From a virus: DNA of 48,874 nucleotides. Location of the stretch: positions 1-48,874 of the IMG/VR virus record IMGVR_UViG_3300037119_010699; one strand, 5' to 3'. Shown here piece after piece: positions 1-9,095 of the stretch (position 1 is the first letter of the stretch; each line of letters begins with the position of its first letter). The notes beneath the pieces were generated by a model that was given only the letters and a program-made list of their open reading frames with translations, was not told the origin of the DNA and ran no database searches. Position numbers and translations under genes: made by a program.

Positions 1-661
1 AAGCCGGCTGGCCGTACTTCTTGTGGAAGGCGTCGTCGGTGAGCTTCTCCACCTGTCCGGTGATCGTGATCGAACCGTCACCGGGGATGCCGTAGCTGAT
101 CCACACGCCGGGGGCGAGTTGGAACAGGGCGAACACACCGGCCGAGTTCTGCACCAAACGGGCGTCCGACGGCAGTGCCGTCGGGCCGAGCGAGGCGGTG
201 GCGGCGACGGTGCCGGTGGCGGCCGACGTCGTGGTTCCGGTGTTCCAGTCGGCGCCGAGTATCCCCTTGTTGGCTGCCGACTGGACCGACTGCTGGGCAG
301 CCCCCAAGTTGGTGTTCGACATCGGGTTGCCACTGATCGCCCACGGTTGCAACCCGGTCTGCTGGTACAGGTACAGCGCCGCTTTGGCGTTCGTGCCCGC
401 GTCGAACAGGTCCGACGCCTGCTTGATGATGCCGGCGTTGATGAGCGTCTGATGGTTGGTGTAGTTGATCTGCCACAGACCGAGGTCGCCGCTCAGGCGT
501 TCACGGGGGGAGTCGGTGCGGTGCGCGGCGATGTTGCCACCCGACTCCCGCATGGCGATGGCGACCATCTGCGACAGCGCCTCGCCGCGGAACCCGGCCT
601 GGTAGGCGACCTGGGCCAACTGCTCCCGGTCGAGTGTCACCGGACCGTAGTAACTGGCCAT
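1..661 (-). CDS. Virion lytic transglycosylase-like protein, N-terminal part (gene wraps around the window ends)
   Basis: The ATG is at 661, after a GAGGAG Shine-Dalgarno at a good distance. The frame is open to base 1 and continues in register at the right end, stopping at 47820, for a total of about 528 aa. The N-terminal 110 residues look like a lysozyme/SLT domain: MRESGGN with the probable catalytic Glu39, then GDLGLWQIN at about 58-66 and an alpha-helical segment ending QPWAISG. In podovirus-like particles such proteins sit in the virion and open peptidoglycan during DNA injection. It is the fourth gene of a run of large virion-type proteins downstream of the portal. The rest of the protein is helical and not recognised. 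A structural or ejection role is inferred from the domain and position. Confidence 0.8.
   Translation of the reverse strand, partial: MASYYGPVTLDREQLAQVAYQAGFRGEALSQMVAIAMRESGGNIAAHRTDSPRERLSGDLGLWQINYTNHQTLINAGIIKQASDLFDAGTNAKAALYLYQQTGLQPWAISGNPMSNTNLGAAQQSVQSAANKGILGADWNTGTTTSAATGTVAATASLGPTALPSDARLVQNSAGVFALFQLAPGVWISYGIPGDGSITITGQVEKLTDDAFHKKYGQPA
4..129. repeat. Left copy of 126-bp terminal direct repeat
   Basis: Identical to 48749-48874. Bases 1-3 (AAG) do not match the corresponding right-end bases (CCA), so the exact match starts at base 4. A minus-strand reading frame stays open through the join when the copies are superimposed, which is what a circular assembly with a k-mer overlap would give. 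A true short terminal repeat is the alternative, but genome ends inside a gene would be unusual. Confidence 0.9.
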
Positions 662-672
662 CTACCCGCTCC

Positions 673-2862
673 TCATGAGAACTTGTCCAACGTCTGTTTG
701 GCCGTCGCCCAGCGGCCGAGCAGCCGGCTGTTCTGGCCTTTCATCCCGCCGATGGCGGCAACACCGACGGCGGACTGGTAGTCGCCCGAACGCAGCCCGG
801 AGCGCACGGCGTCGATGTCGGCTTCGGCACCCAAGATGTCCTGCACCCCGCCGACGAACTGGGACTGGTACTCGGACTCGTTCATGCCGCCGGGCTTTTT
901 GCCGTAGAGCTCGGAGTACTCGGGGCGGCCCTGCACCCAGTTCAAGATGCGGGCGCTGACATCGAAGCTCATCCCCGGGTCGGCCTTGTCGAGTTGACCT
1001 TGCAGCATTCCGGTGACCGAGTTGACGACGTCGTCGGGGATGTCGCCGAGCATGAAGTCGCCGAACTGCTTCTGCAACTGCTCCTTGACCGACACCGGGT
1101 CGAGGACACGGCGCTGCGGCCCGGCCCCCCCGCCGCCGCCGCCGCCACCGCCGGAACCGGGGCCGAAGTCGAAGTAGTTGAGGTACTTCAACACGTTGTC
1201 GCCGATCGAGCCGCCGATCTGCTCGAACGCCGTGTTGCCCCCGGGGGCGAGCCCGCCCCGGCGCAGGATGCTCAACGCCGCTGCATTGTCGGCGCCGGTC
1301 ATCTTCTCCGGGTCGCCACCGGAGGCGGCGATGCGCTGGGCGAGCGAAGGGTCGATCGCCGAGATGAAAGCGAGCGCCTGATCCCCGCCGTAGGTTTCGA
1401 GGCCACGGTTGTAGCTGCCCTGGGCCAGCATCACCCCGGGGGCTCTGCCCTGGCCCTGGATCGTCTCTCGGACCCCCAACATGGCGTCGATCTGCTTAAT
1501 CGCCGCCAGGTGAGCCGCCGCCTCGGAACCCCCCGAACCCATCGCCACACCGGTCGTCATCTGGGTTTGCAGACTCGCACGCAGCGCCCGGCGCTCCGCG
1601 ACGCTCATCGCCTGGTACTCGCCGGGATCCAACCCGGCCTGCTGCTCGAGGCGTTCGATCTCCTGGCCGGTCTGGTTGTAGGTGCCGAGCTCCGGACCAG
1701 CGCCGTAGTAGCTCATCAGAGCGGCAGTCCCCCAGATCGGCAGGGTGTCGCCGTTGGGGCCGGGTTCGATGGCGTCGACGCCGGCGTTGATGCCGGCCAG
1801 GCGGACGATGCGAGTGATGGCGTCATCACCGAATCCCATCTCCCGCAGACCTTGTATCTGCTGCTCGGTGTAGTTGACCCGTCGGGATCCGTTGGCGAAC
1901 GGGATGTCGATCGAACGGGAGATCACCGGCTCCTGGTCGGCGATGACCGAGGAGACAAAGTGCTCCATCGCCTCGGTCTGACCGGTCGCTTCCATCAACG
2001 GGGCGACCTGGGAGAAGTCGGTGAACGACGTGCCCTGCTGATCGTTCCAGTAGTCGACGAACCGGTCCTTCTCGATCTCGGTCAGCGGCCGGCCGAGCGA
2101 GCGGAGGATCCAGACCGGGGTGTCCGGGTCGCTGATGAGGCCGCCCATCCGGTCCTCGATGAGCCGGGCACGGTCCTCCTCGGACATCTCGGGGTTCTGG
2201 GTGGCGAGTTGGTCGTTGAGGTTCTCCCGGTACTGGGCTTCGCCCTGCTCCTGTGCCTGGGCGATCCACTGGTCCAGTGGCGCACCACTCAACCCGGGGG
2301 GGGCATAGGTGGCGATGTCGTCGAAGTTGGGGACACCGCCGTCGGGGGTGTTCTCGTACTGTCCGACGACATAGTCGACGGCCTCGTCAAGTACCTGCTG
2401 CTGCGCGAAATCAGTTTGGGAAGCAGCGGTGTCAGCGGCGGCGGTCGTCGTCGGAAGCGCCGCAGCCCAACCCGAATCCTCGGGTTGCCCGGCGACCCAG
2501 GCGTCGAGATCGTCAATGACGTGTTCGTTGAGATCCTCGGCGTGTGCGTCCAGCCAAGCCCTGCCGTCTTGCGGCCCCAGCTCTTGCAGATACTCGATGA
2601 TGTCGGCGGAACTGCCGAGTTCGGGAGGGGGCAGACCTTCGGCTTCAGTGCCGTAGCCGGCACCGAATGCCACTTGCGTTGCCGCCTGCACGTCACGGTC
2701 AGTTCGTCTCAGCCAATCGGCGACGGACGCCTGCTCGTTCGCCGGCAGGTTCCAATAGTGCGATCGGACCCAGGCGTTGACCTCGTCGTCGGACATGTCG
2801 TTGAGCAAGTCGTAGTAATGCTCGAGGTCCAGACCGTCAGGCGGGGTCGGGGTGTCGCTCAT
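673..2862 (-). CDS. Large virion-associated protein, 729 aa, function unknown
   Basis: The start is ATG 2862 (MSDTPTPP), overlapping the stop of the upstream 2078-aa gene by ATGA. The protein is acidic and largely helical, with an N-terminal section of short helices (DLEHYYDLLNDMSDDEVNAW) and a Gly-only tract near residue 575 that looks like a flexible linker. No catalytic motif was recognised. It lies between the giant protein and the transglycosylase-like protein in the late operon, the place where T7-like phages keep internal (ejection) proteins. The role as an internal virion or injection-channel protein is inference from size and context only. Confidence 0.65.
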   Translation of the reverse strand: MSDTPTPPDGLDLEHYYDLLNDMSDDEVNAWVRSHYWNLPANEQASVADWLRRTDRDVQAATQVAFGAGYGTEAEGLPPPELGSSADIIEYLQELGPQDGRAWLDAHAEDLNEHVIDDLDAWVAGQPEDSGWAAALPTTTAAADTAASQTDFAQQQVLDEAVDYVVGQYENTPDGGVPNFDDIATYAPPGLSGAPLDQWIAQAQEQGEAQYRENLNDQLATQNPEMSEEDRARLIEDRMGGLISDPDTPVWILRSLGRPLTEIEKDRFVDYWNDQQGTSFTDFSQVAPLMEATGQTEAMEHFVSSVIADQEPVISRSIDIPFANGSRRVNYTEQQIQGLREMGFGDDAITRIVRLAGINAGVDAIEPGPNGDTLPIWGTAALMSYYGAGPELGTYNQTGQEIERLEQQAGLDPGEYQAMSVAERRALRASLQTQMTTGVAMGSGGSEAAAHLAAIKQIDAMLGVRETIQGQGRAPGVMLAQGSYNRGLETYGGDQALAFISAIDPSLAQRIAASGGDPEKMTGADNAAALSILRRGGLAPGGNTAFEQIGGSIGDNVLKYLNYFDFGPGSGGGGGGGGGAGPQRRVLDPVSVKEQLQKQFGDFMLGDIPDDVVNSVTGMLQGQLDKADPGMSFDVSARILNWVQGRPEYSELYGKKPGGMNESEYQSQFVGGVQDILGAEADIDAVRSGLRSGDYQSAVGVAAIGGMKGQNSRLLGRWATAKQTLDKFS

Positions 2863-5800
2863 CGCAGTTGCATCGCACTTTCGATCAGGCCCCACTCACG
2901 CCGCCAGAACTTGTTCCAGAGGCTCGTGAAGCCGGGGTTGACACGGGCGTACTCGACGGCGCGGCGGTGGACCTCGTCGAACACCTCGGCCGGGGCGTCC
3001 TCGATCTGGCCGTTGCCGGTGGTCAGTCCGACCATCTCCATCGTGTCGTCGATGAACTGCTGCATCTCGGCGACCTGCTGGTTGTCGGGCGACACCGGGG
3101 AGCCGTCAGGGTTGCCGTAGGTGGCGTTGGCAATGCGGGCCGACTTCTCCATGTTGAGCGCCTCGATGTTGCCCGGCGCCTCCATCCGTGACTGCCACCA
3201 CGCCGGGTAGCGCTGTTGCAGCTCGAGCTTCTTGCGTTCGTACTGGGCGCGGAGCGGGGCCATGAAATCGATGAAGGCGTCGTTGAACACGTCGTTCATC
3301 GTGAAGCCCTCTTCTTGGAGCTTGGTCTCGAAGTCCCGTTTGAACGAGTACCAGTCGTCGTAGCCGTCGTCGATCTGCGCCCGATACGACTCGGCGGCCA
3401 TCGGCGTGGCCAGACCGGTGATGTTGGGGACGGCGACCTCGGCGAAGTCACGGGTCATCCAGTTGATGTCGTTCCACACCGGCAGCATCCCCCCGGCGAT
3501 GCCGCCGAGCCGACCGGACTTGCGCTGCTGCGGGGTGCCGATCAGCTCGTCGACGACCGAGACGTCCTTGATGTTGGTGGCGAACGGGATGAAGGCGTTC
3601 CACGCCACCTTGCCGACGCCTTCGAACAGTTGCGAGTTGATGCCGCCGAAGCGGCCGGCGGAGATGCCGTAGGCGAACAGGTTGAGCCGGGAGAGCTGGG
3701 TGAGCCAAGGGATGTGGTCACGCCACAGTTCGTCGAGGTTGTGCTCCTCGTCGAGGCGCTCGTAGGTCTTGAGGGCGTCGTGGAGGATGATCGAGCGGCC
3801 GAGGTCGTCGTTCAACCACTTGGCCATGTGGCCGAGCGCCTTCTTCTGGAAGGAGAACGGGAACATGATGAAGTTGGCCGACATCTCCGCCGCCGAGCGT
3901 CCCCGGGTGCCGTAGTTGTACATGCTCTTGGCCGCCTCGTACGCCTCGTCGATCCCCAACCCCTGGTTGCGCAGGTTGACGAACGCCGTGCCCATCCAGT
4001 CGGTCGGTGAGAACCCAAGAATGCCGACCTGGCGGAACGCCTTGGTGATCGGTTCGATCGACCCGGCGTCGACGTCGCCACCGCGACGGGCCGCCGCGGT
4101 GAACTCGCCGATACGGGACTCGTAGATGTCATGCGCCATCCGGTTGGCCGCCTCGGCCGTCTCACCCTTCGCCTCGAGCCCTTTAGCGATGCTGCGGCGC
4201 AGCGCCCGGGGCGACATGTTGCCGGGGATGACAATACGCTCGCCGGCCCGGTGGGCCACGCCGGCGGCATCGACGGTGTCCTCCAGGTAGCGGGTGGGTG
4301 CCGCGGTCTGGGCGAGGAACAGACCCTCGGTGTAGCGGGACAGGTCGAAGAACGGTGACAGGGTGAAGCGCATCGAGTCACGCAGCCGGGCGTAGGAGTC
4401 GCCGAGATAGGCGTGCTTCCAGCTCTCGGTGCGCTGGATGATGTCCTTCCCAATGAACGGCAACCCATGGATGTCCGCAGCGTTGACCCCGGCGGCCAGA
4501 CCGCCGGCGACACCGGCACCGACCGCAGCACCGGTGAGAGCCGACTTCAACCGGTCCTGGAAGCTCGAGTCCCGATCAGCGGCAAGAGCGCCTCCGACGG
4601 CGCCGATGCCGGCGCCGGTCAACGCCTGGCCGCCGACCCGGCCCCACACCCGTTCGCCGTAGCGGGTGCCGCCCAACGTCTTCAAGAAGCTGGCCGGCAC
4701 GTTCTGCTTGCGCAGATAGGCCTCGATGCCGTAGAGGCCCATGTCCTGGAACTCGGAGTTGCGGAACTGCTGGGTGGCCTTCCAGATCGCCATCGCCTCG
4801 TCGCCTTCGATGCCGGCGTCGGCCAGCGAGCGGAGCACACCTTTCTGCAACTTGGGTGACAGGTCGTCGATGCGGATCGGGGTGAACGCCGAGCCGAGCC
4901 GGTCGAAGGTGCGCTTGATGCGGGTCCGCTCGTGGGCGGTGGCCATCAGCTTGCCGACGTCGTCCTGTTCGGCCCGCAGCCACCGCTCGAGCACGCCCAG
5001 GATGTTGTCGACCTCGGCGTGGTCGGGGGTGACGTCTTTGCCGACCTTGGCCAGTTCGTTGACGATGGCGAGGCGGCGGCGGCGGTCGTCCAGGATGGCC
5101 CGTTCGATCGGGTGGCGCCGGGAGAAGAAGTTGCCCATCGTCACCGAGTTGAGGTGGCGGCGGGTGACGTCGTTCATGATCGGGGTGTGGAAGGCGATGT
5201 CCTCGGGCATCAAGAACTCGGCGCCGTGGACGAGCTTGTAACCCCGTTCGTCCATGCCGGTCTTGAGTTGACGGAGCCGCTCGGACGTGGAGAGAACCTC
5301 GGGGGCCGTGCCGTGGCCGATGTTGTCCATCGCTGCTTCGGCTGCCGCGGCAGCACCGGGAGGAACACCCCTGGGTTGCGCCGTGAAATCGGCGTCGGGT
5401 CGGACGACGGCCTCCCACTGCGACTCAGGTCCGAACAGCGAGTCCGACGGCCGACCGACACGAACCTGGTTGATGTTGGCGCCAGGTTCCAGGTCGCCCT
5501 TGCGCACCTTGACCTCGAGGACGACACCGTCAGACCCGGCGTACTTGCGTGCCTCCGACGGAGACCACGACACGGCGAGCCCGTCGGCCTTGGCGATGGG
5601 TGGCTCGACTCCGTGAAGGAACCTCTCCCGCGCTTCGATCGACTCCATCGACCCGGATGGACGTACTTCACGACGGCCGGCGGCGTAGCGGCCTTCGGCG
5701 GTGAGTTGGTCGGCGAGCTCACGGGTGGTGCCGTGGTAGAGGGTGACGATGTCGTCGTCGCCGAGCGCCTCGAACTTGACGGCAGCCGCTCGCATCCCCT

Positions 5801-8800
5801 CCTCGAACTCGGGGGAGATCACGTCCAGGTCGTCAAGGTGGCTGAAACTGTGCGCGGCCGTCGAAGTGGCAGCAGCCTTCTCGGCCGTCTCGAGCGCCGT
5901 ATGGTGGGCGATGAGGGCGTCGACGTCGACCTCAGCGGCGGTGTACGGGATGCGTTCCCGCAGATCCTTCAACCGGCGTTGCAGGGCGTCGACCCCGCCC
6001 ATCGGCCGGCCGGCCTCGTCGAACACGGCCGATTTCATCCCCCACTGCTCCCACTCCTTGGCCAGAGCGAGCTCGTCGGCCATGCGGCGCAGCTCGGCGT
6101 CGACCCGTCCCAGTTGGATGCCGTGGTGGTCGGCGAAGGCGAGCAGCTTGCGCATCGCCTTCTTGTTGACCCCCTTCTCGGCGGCGGCTTTGGCCATCAC
6201 GACGATCTGACGGTCGGTCAACGGGTTGTCGCCCACCTTGGCGGCCCGGATCGCCTCATCGATCTCGTTGAGGTCGACGAGGGCGGCGAAGTTCTTGGCC
6301 TGCATGTCCCGGACCAGTTCGGTCGTCTCGACGACGTCGGCGACCTGCTCGGCCATGTTCTCCAACATCTGCTTGGTCGGCGACTCGGCCCGCATCAGCG
6401 TCATCCGGCCCGGCTGGGAGGCGCCGGCCAGGGCGTCGAGGCCGAGGATGCGGGTGACGTCGACGTTCGGCTGGACGAGCATGTTGTTGAGCTCGGTGTT
6501 GACCCGGGCGACCTGCGGGTCGATCTTGCGGGTCTGGCGGAACGGGTTGACGAGCTTGCCGCGCCGCGTGGTGACCGGTTTGAGTTGGGCGGCGTCGAAC
6601 ACGTCGTCGAGGCGGAGCAGGCGGACGTCGTTGAGCGACGCCGTGTACTTGTCCCAACTGCCGATCGAGTCGAAGTAGTTGGGGACGTAGTCGGCGAACA
6701 GCTCGCCCCGTGATTTCATCGGCGTCGTCGCCCACTTGGAGCCGAGCACGTTGCGTGGCCCCTGGGCGGCGCCGGACATGTCGAGCTGCGGTTTGGGGAA
6801 GTTGCGCTGGTCGAACATCTGCAAGATGGTGTCGCCGGCCAGTTTGTTGTGGGTCTCGGCGATGTCGATCACCTTGGACTCGGGCCCGGCCCGCAGTTTC
6901 TCGGCGATCTCGTCGGCCCGGGCCCGGATCTCGACGAGGGTGGCGCCGGCGCCGCCCTTCTCGGCGTAGGCCATCCCGGCGGCCACCTCGTCGATCAAAT
7001 CTTCGATCGGGCGTTCAAGGTTGATCGGACGGAGCTGTTGGATGATCGTGTTGCGGGCGACGTGGTAGGCGTCCATCTGACCGACGATGCCGGTCACCGT
7101 GGCCGCCTGGGCGGCAGCGATGTGGTCGGCGGCGAACGAGGCGTAGCCGAAGGCGATGGACGCTGCGGCGGCGTTCTCGTCGATGCCGTGGTGCTTGGCG
7201 AGGGCGCCGATCACGCCGAGCGTCGACACGTTGTTGTCCCACTCAGCGAGCTTGTCGGGGTCGGTGAGGAGACGGCGGCGGAAGCCGGTGTTGAACCCGG
7301 CCATCACCTCCTGATCGGCGGCGATCAGTTGGAAGTTGGTGCGCACCATCTGGTGGCCGACGCCGCGCAGCAGTTTGTTGAGGCCGTTGACGCCGGCCTG
7401 TTGGTAGAAGCGGCGGCGCACCGAGTTGGGCATGACCAGCCCCATCCCGACGCCGGCCATCGCCCCGAGGGCGATGTCTTCGGGTGAGTCGCCGAGCAGC
7501 GCCCCGCCGGCAGCGCCGATGAGCGCCCCGGTGAGCCCCTGGTGGACCCGTTCCACTTCGGTGATCCGACCCAGGTAGGGCAGGGCGGCGCCGGCGGCGG
7601 CGCCGATCGCCGCACCCTTGGCGATGTCGCCGGCGTCGTCGCCGACCATCGTGCCGATCGCCACCCCGGCCGCGGCGCCGGCCACGGCCCGCCCGGGGAT
7701 CGTGCCCAGAGCGCCGTGGACGCCGCGCAGGGCGCCCGACACGGCGCCGACGCCGAGGGCGTCGTGGCGGAAGAAGGTGCCGGGCGAGAACACGTTGTAG
7801 GGGGCGAACATCAACTCCAACGGCATCCAGCCCGGGTGGTATTTGACGTGTTCCAGGAAGTCGCCCGCTGCGCCGACACCGGGAATCGACGACAACTGCA
7901 CGCCGGTGGCGTTCTCGTAGCCGGGCATCTTGGACTCGAGCACACCGGCGAAACCGAGGCGCATCCCCTGCTGCACGACCGACTTGGTGGCCACCACCGG
8001 CGTCGAAGCCCGCCAGGCGGCGAGGGCGTCACCGGCGGCGCCGCCGGCCCGGGTCAACATCCCCATCTCGGTGCCGGCCTCCCGGGCGACGACAGCGCCT
8101 TTGCGCAGACGGTTGGCGATCATCGAGGCGTTGCCGAGCTCCTCGAGGTTGCGGCCGGCGACGCCGACGAGGGACTCGGCGAAACGGCCGATCCGCCCGC
8201 CCTCCCACAACCGGGAGAAGATCCCGGCCGACTGGGCGAGACGGGCACCCTCCCAGCCGACCCGGGCGAAGTTGGCGATCTCGCCGACCCCGACGAACAT
8301 CAGCCCGACGTTGATGATCGGGAAGACGATGTCGTCGATCGGCCCCGTCGCCGCGTCGATCAGCTTGCCGGCCCAGTCCAACGGGTTCTTGGCGTGGCTC
8401 AACGCCCGCCACTTGTCGCCCCACGACGAGATCTCGTTGCCGATCTGACCGAAGTCCCAGAAGAAGTCGAGCTCGGTGGCCATCGACAGCAGCCCCGACG
8501 GCGACGTGAAGTCGCCCAGCAGGCGCATCGCCGTCGACAGCGACGTGGCCAGCGGCCGGTTGCCACGCAGCTGGCTGTTGTAGTCGTCGAACGCCATCTC
8601 GCCGCGCATCCGGTTGAACTCGGGTGACCACGAGTTGTCGACCCGGCGGGGATCCATGTCCAACATGCCACGTTGGATGGCCCGCAGCTTGAACGCCTTG
8701 ACCGAGTTCTCCGACAGTTGCGTCGGCGGCGGGTTCGACGTCATCGACGCCAAGATGATACGGGACTGGTCGAGACCCGACTGCTGGGGGACGAGACCCT

Positions 8801-9095
8801 GCTGGGCTGGCAGCGGGACCTGCTGGGGTGGCGGCTCGGGGGTGGTGTTGCGGCCGAACACGTCGTCGAGACCGAAGAGAAACTCGGTGAGCGAATCCTC
8901 ATCCGCGCCGGGCATCCCGATCAGATCCGTCTTGACCATGTCGGGGATCTGGGGCAACTGCCACGACTGCTCGACCTGGGACACCCGACGGAAGTTGCGG
9001 TCCATCCGCTCCAAGTCGGGGGCGAGGGCCACCGCGGCCGGGGCGACCAGCTGCGAAGCCGGGGCGACGAGCTGGGAGGCGCCGTAGTCGCTCAT
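2859..9095 (-). CDS. Giant virion protein (2078 aa) with internal ADP-ribosyltransferase-like domain
   Basis: The start is ATG 9095 with an ATGA overlap to the upstream gene. It is the longest gene, about 13% of the genome. Glycine-zipper hydrophobic segments (AAAGVAIG, KGAAIGAAAGAALPYLG) lie at about 470-555, with a second set near 1490-1540; both could insert into membrane. A domain at about 1110-1235 has the layout of an ADP-ribosyltransferase: LYHGTT with His1121, a strand ending SWSPSEARKYAG with Tyr1185, and ESQWEAVV with Glu1228, matching an H-Y-E type triad. The C-terminal 500 residues are helical. Family knowledge: T4 Alt and MuF-linked ARTs are delivered from virions. An ejected protein that spans the envelope and modifies host targets is inference. 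Confidence 0.75.
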   Translation of the reverse strand: MSDYGASQLVAPASQLVAPAAVALAPDLERMDRNFRRVSQVEQSWQLPQIPDMVKTDLIGMPGADEDSLTEFLFGLDDVFGRNTTPEPPPQQVPLPAQQGLVPQQSGLDQSRIILASMTSNPPPTQLSENSVKAFKLRAIQRGMLDMDPRRVDNSWSPEFNRMRGEMAFDDYNSQLRGNRPLATSLSTAMRLLGDFTSPSGLLSMATELDFFWDFGQIGNEISSWGDKWRALSHAKNPLDWAGKLIDAATGPIDDIVFPIINVGLMFVGVGEIANFARVGWEGARLAQSAGIFSRLWEGGRIGRFAESLVGVAGRNLEELGNASMIANRLRKGAVVAREAGTEMGMLTRAGGAAGDALAAWRASTPVVATKSVVQQGMRLGFAGVLESKMPGYENATGVQLSSIPGVGAAGDFLEHVKYHPGWMPLELMFAPYNVFSPGTFFRHDALGVGAVSGALRGVHGALGTIPGRAVAGAAAGVAIGTMVGDDAGDIAKGAAIGAAAGAALPYLGRITEVERVHQGLTGALIGAAGGALLGDSPEDIALGAMAGVGMGLVMPNSVRRRFYQQAGVNGLNKLLRGVGHQMVRTNFQLIAADQEVMAGFNTGFRRRLLTDPDKLAEWDNNVSTLGVIGALAKHHGIDENAAAASIAFGYASFAADHIAAAQAATVTGIVGQMDAYHVARNTIIQQLRPINLERPIEDLIDEVAAGMAYAEKGGAGATLVEIRARADEIAEKLRAGPESKVIDIAETHNKLAGDTILQMFDQRNFPKPQLDMSGAAQGPRNVLGSKWATTPMKSRGELFADYVPNYFDSIGSWDKYTASLNDVRLLRLDDVFDAAQLKPVTTRRGKLVNPFRQTRKIDPQVARVNTELNNMLVQPNVDVTRILGLDALAGASQPGRMTLMRAESPTKQMLENMAEQVADVVETTELVRDMQAKNFAALVDLNEIDEAIRAAKVGDNPLTDRQIVVMAKAAAEKGVNKKAMRKLLAFADHHGIQLGRVDAELRRMADELALAKEWEQWGMKSAVFDEAGRPMGGVDALQRRLKDLRERIPYTAAEVDVDALIAHHTALETAEKAAATSTAAHSFSHLDDLDVISPEFEEGMRAAAVKFEALGDDDIVTLYHGTTRELADQLTAEGRYAAGRREVRPSGSMESIEARERFLHGVEPPIAKADGLAVSWSPSEARKYAGSDGVVLEVKVRKGDLEPGANINQVRVGRPSDSLFGPESQWEAVVRPDADFTAQPRGVPPGAAAAAEAAMDNIGHGTAPEVLSTSERLRQLKTGMDERGYKLVHGAEFLMPEDIAFHTPIMNDVTRRHLNSVTMGNFFSRRHPIERAILDDRRRRLAIVNELAKVGKDVTPDHAEVDNILGVLERWLRAEQDDVGKLMATAHERTRIKRTFDRLGSAFTPIRIDDLSPKLQKGVLRSLADAGIEGDEAMAIWKATQQFRNSEFQDMGLYGIEAYLRKQNVPASFLKTLGGTRYGERVWGRVGGQALTGAGIGAVGGALAADRDSSFQDRLKSALTGAAVGAGVAGGLAAGVNAADIHGLPFIGKDIIQRTESWKHAYLGDSYARLRDSMRFTLSPFFDLSRYTEGLFLAQTAAPTRYLEDTVDAAGVAHRAGERIVIPGNMSPRALRRSIAKGLEAKGETAEAANRMAHDIYESRIGEFTAAARRGGDVDAGSIEPITKAFRQVGILGFSPTDWMGTAFVNLRNQGLGIDEAYEAAKSMYNYGTRGRSAAEMSANFIMFPFSFQKKALGHMAKWLNDDLGRSIILHDALKTYERLDEEHNLDELWRDHIPWLTQLSRLNLFAYGISAGRFGGINSQLFEGVGKVAWNAFIPFATNIKDVSVVDELIGTPQQRKSGRLGGIAGGMLPVWNDINWMTRDFAEVAVPNITGLATPMAAESYRAQIDDGYDDWYSFKRDFETKLQEEGFTMNDVFNDAFIDFMAPLRAQYERKKLELQQRYPAWWQSRMEAPGNIEALNMEKSARIANATYGNPDGSPVSPDNQQVAEMQQFIDDTMEMVGLTTGNGQIEDAPAEVFDEVHRRAVEYARVNPGFTSLWNKFWRREWGLIESAMQLR

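Noticed and set aside
4-129. True short terminal repeat as in T7
   Set aside because: The repeat lies inside an open gene, and its length is close to a common assembly k-mer overlap; circular assembly is simpler.
994-3120. Long plus-strand open frames across the late region, for example 994-3120, 4932-6713, 9173-10930 and 10927-13365
   Set aside because: They are opposite-strand shadows of the virion, portal and terminase genes, Arg/Val/Gly-rich with no recognisable motifs, and lack ribosome sites.
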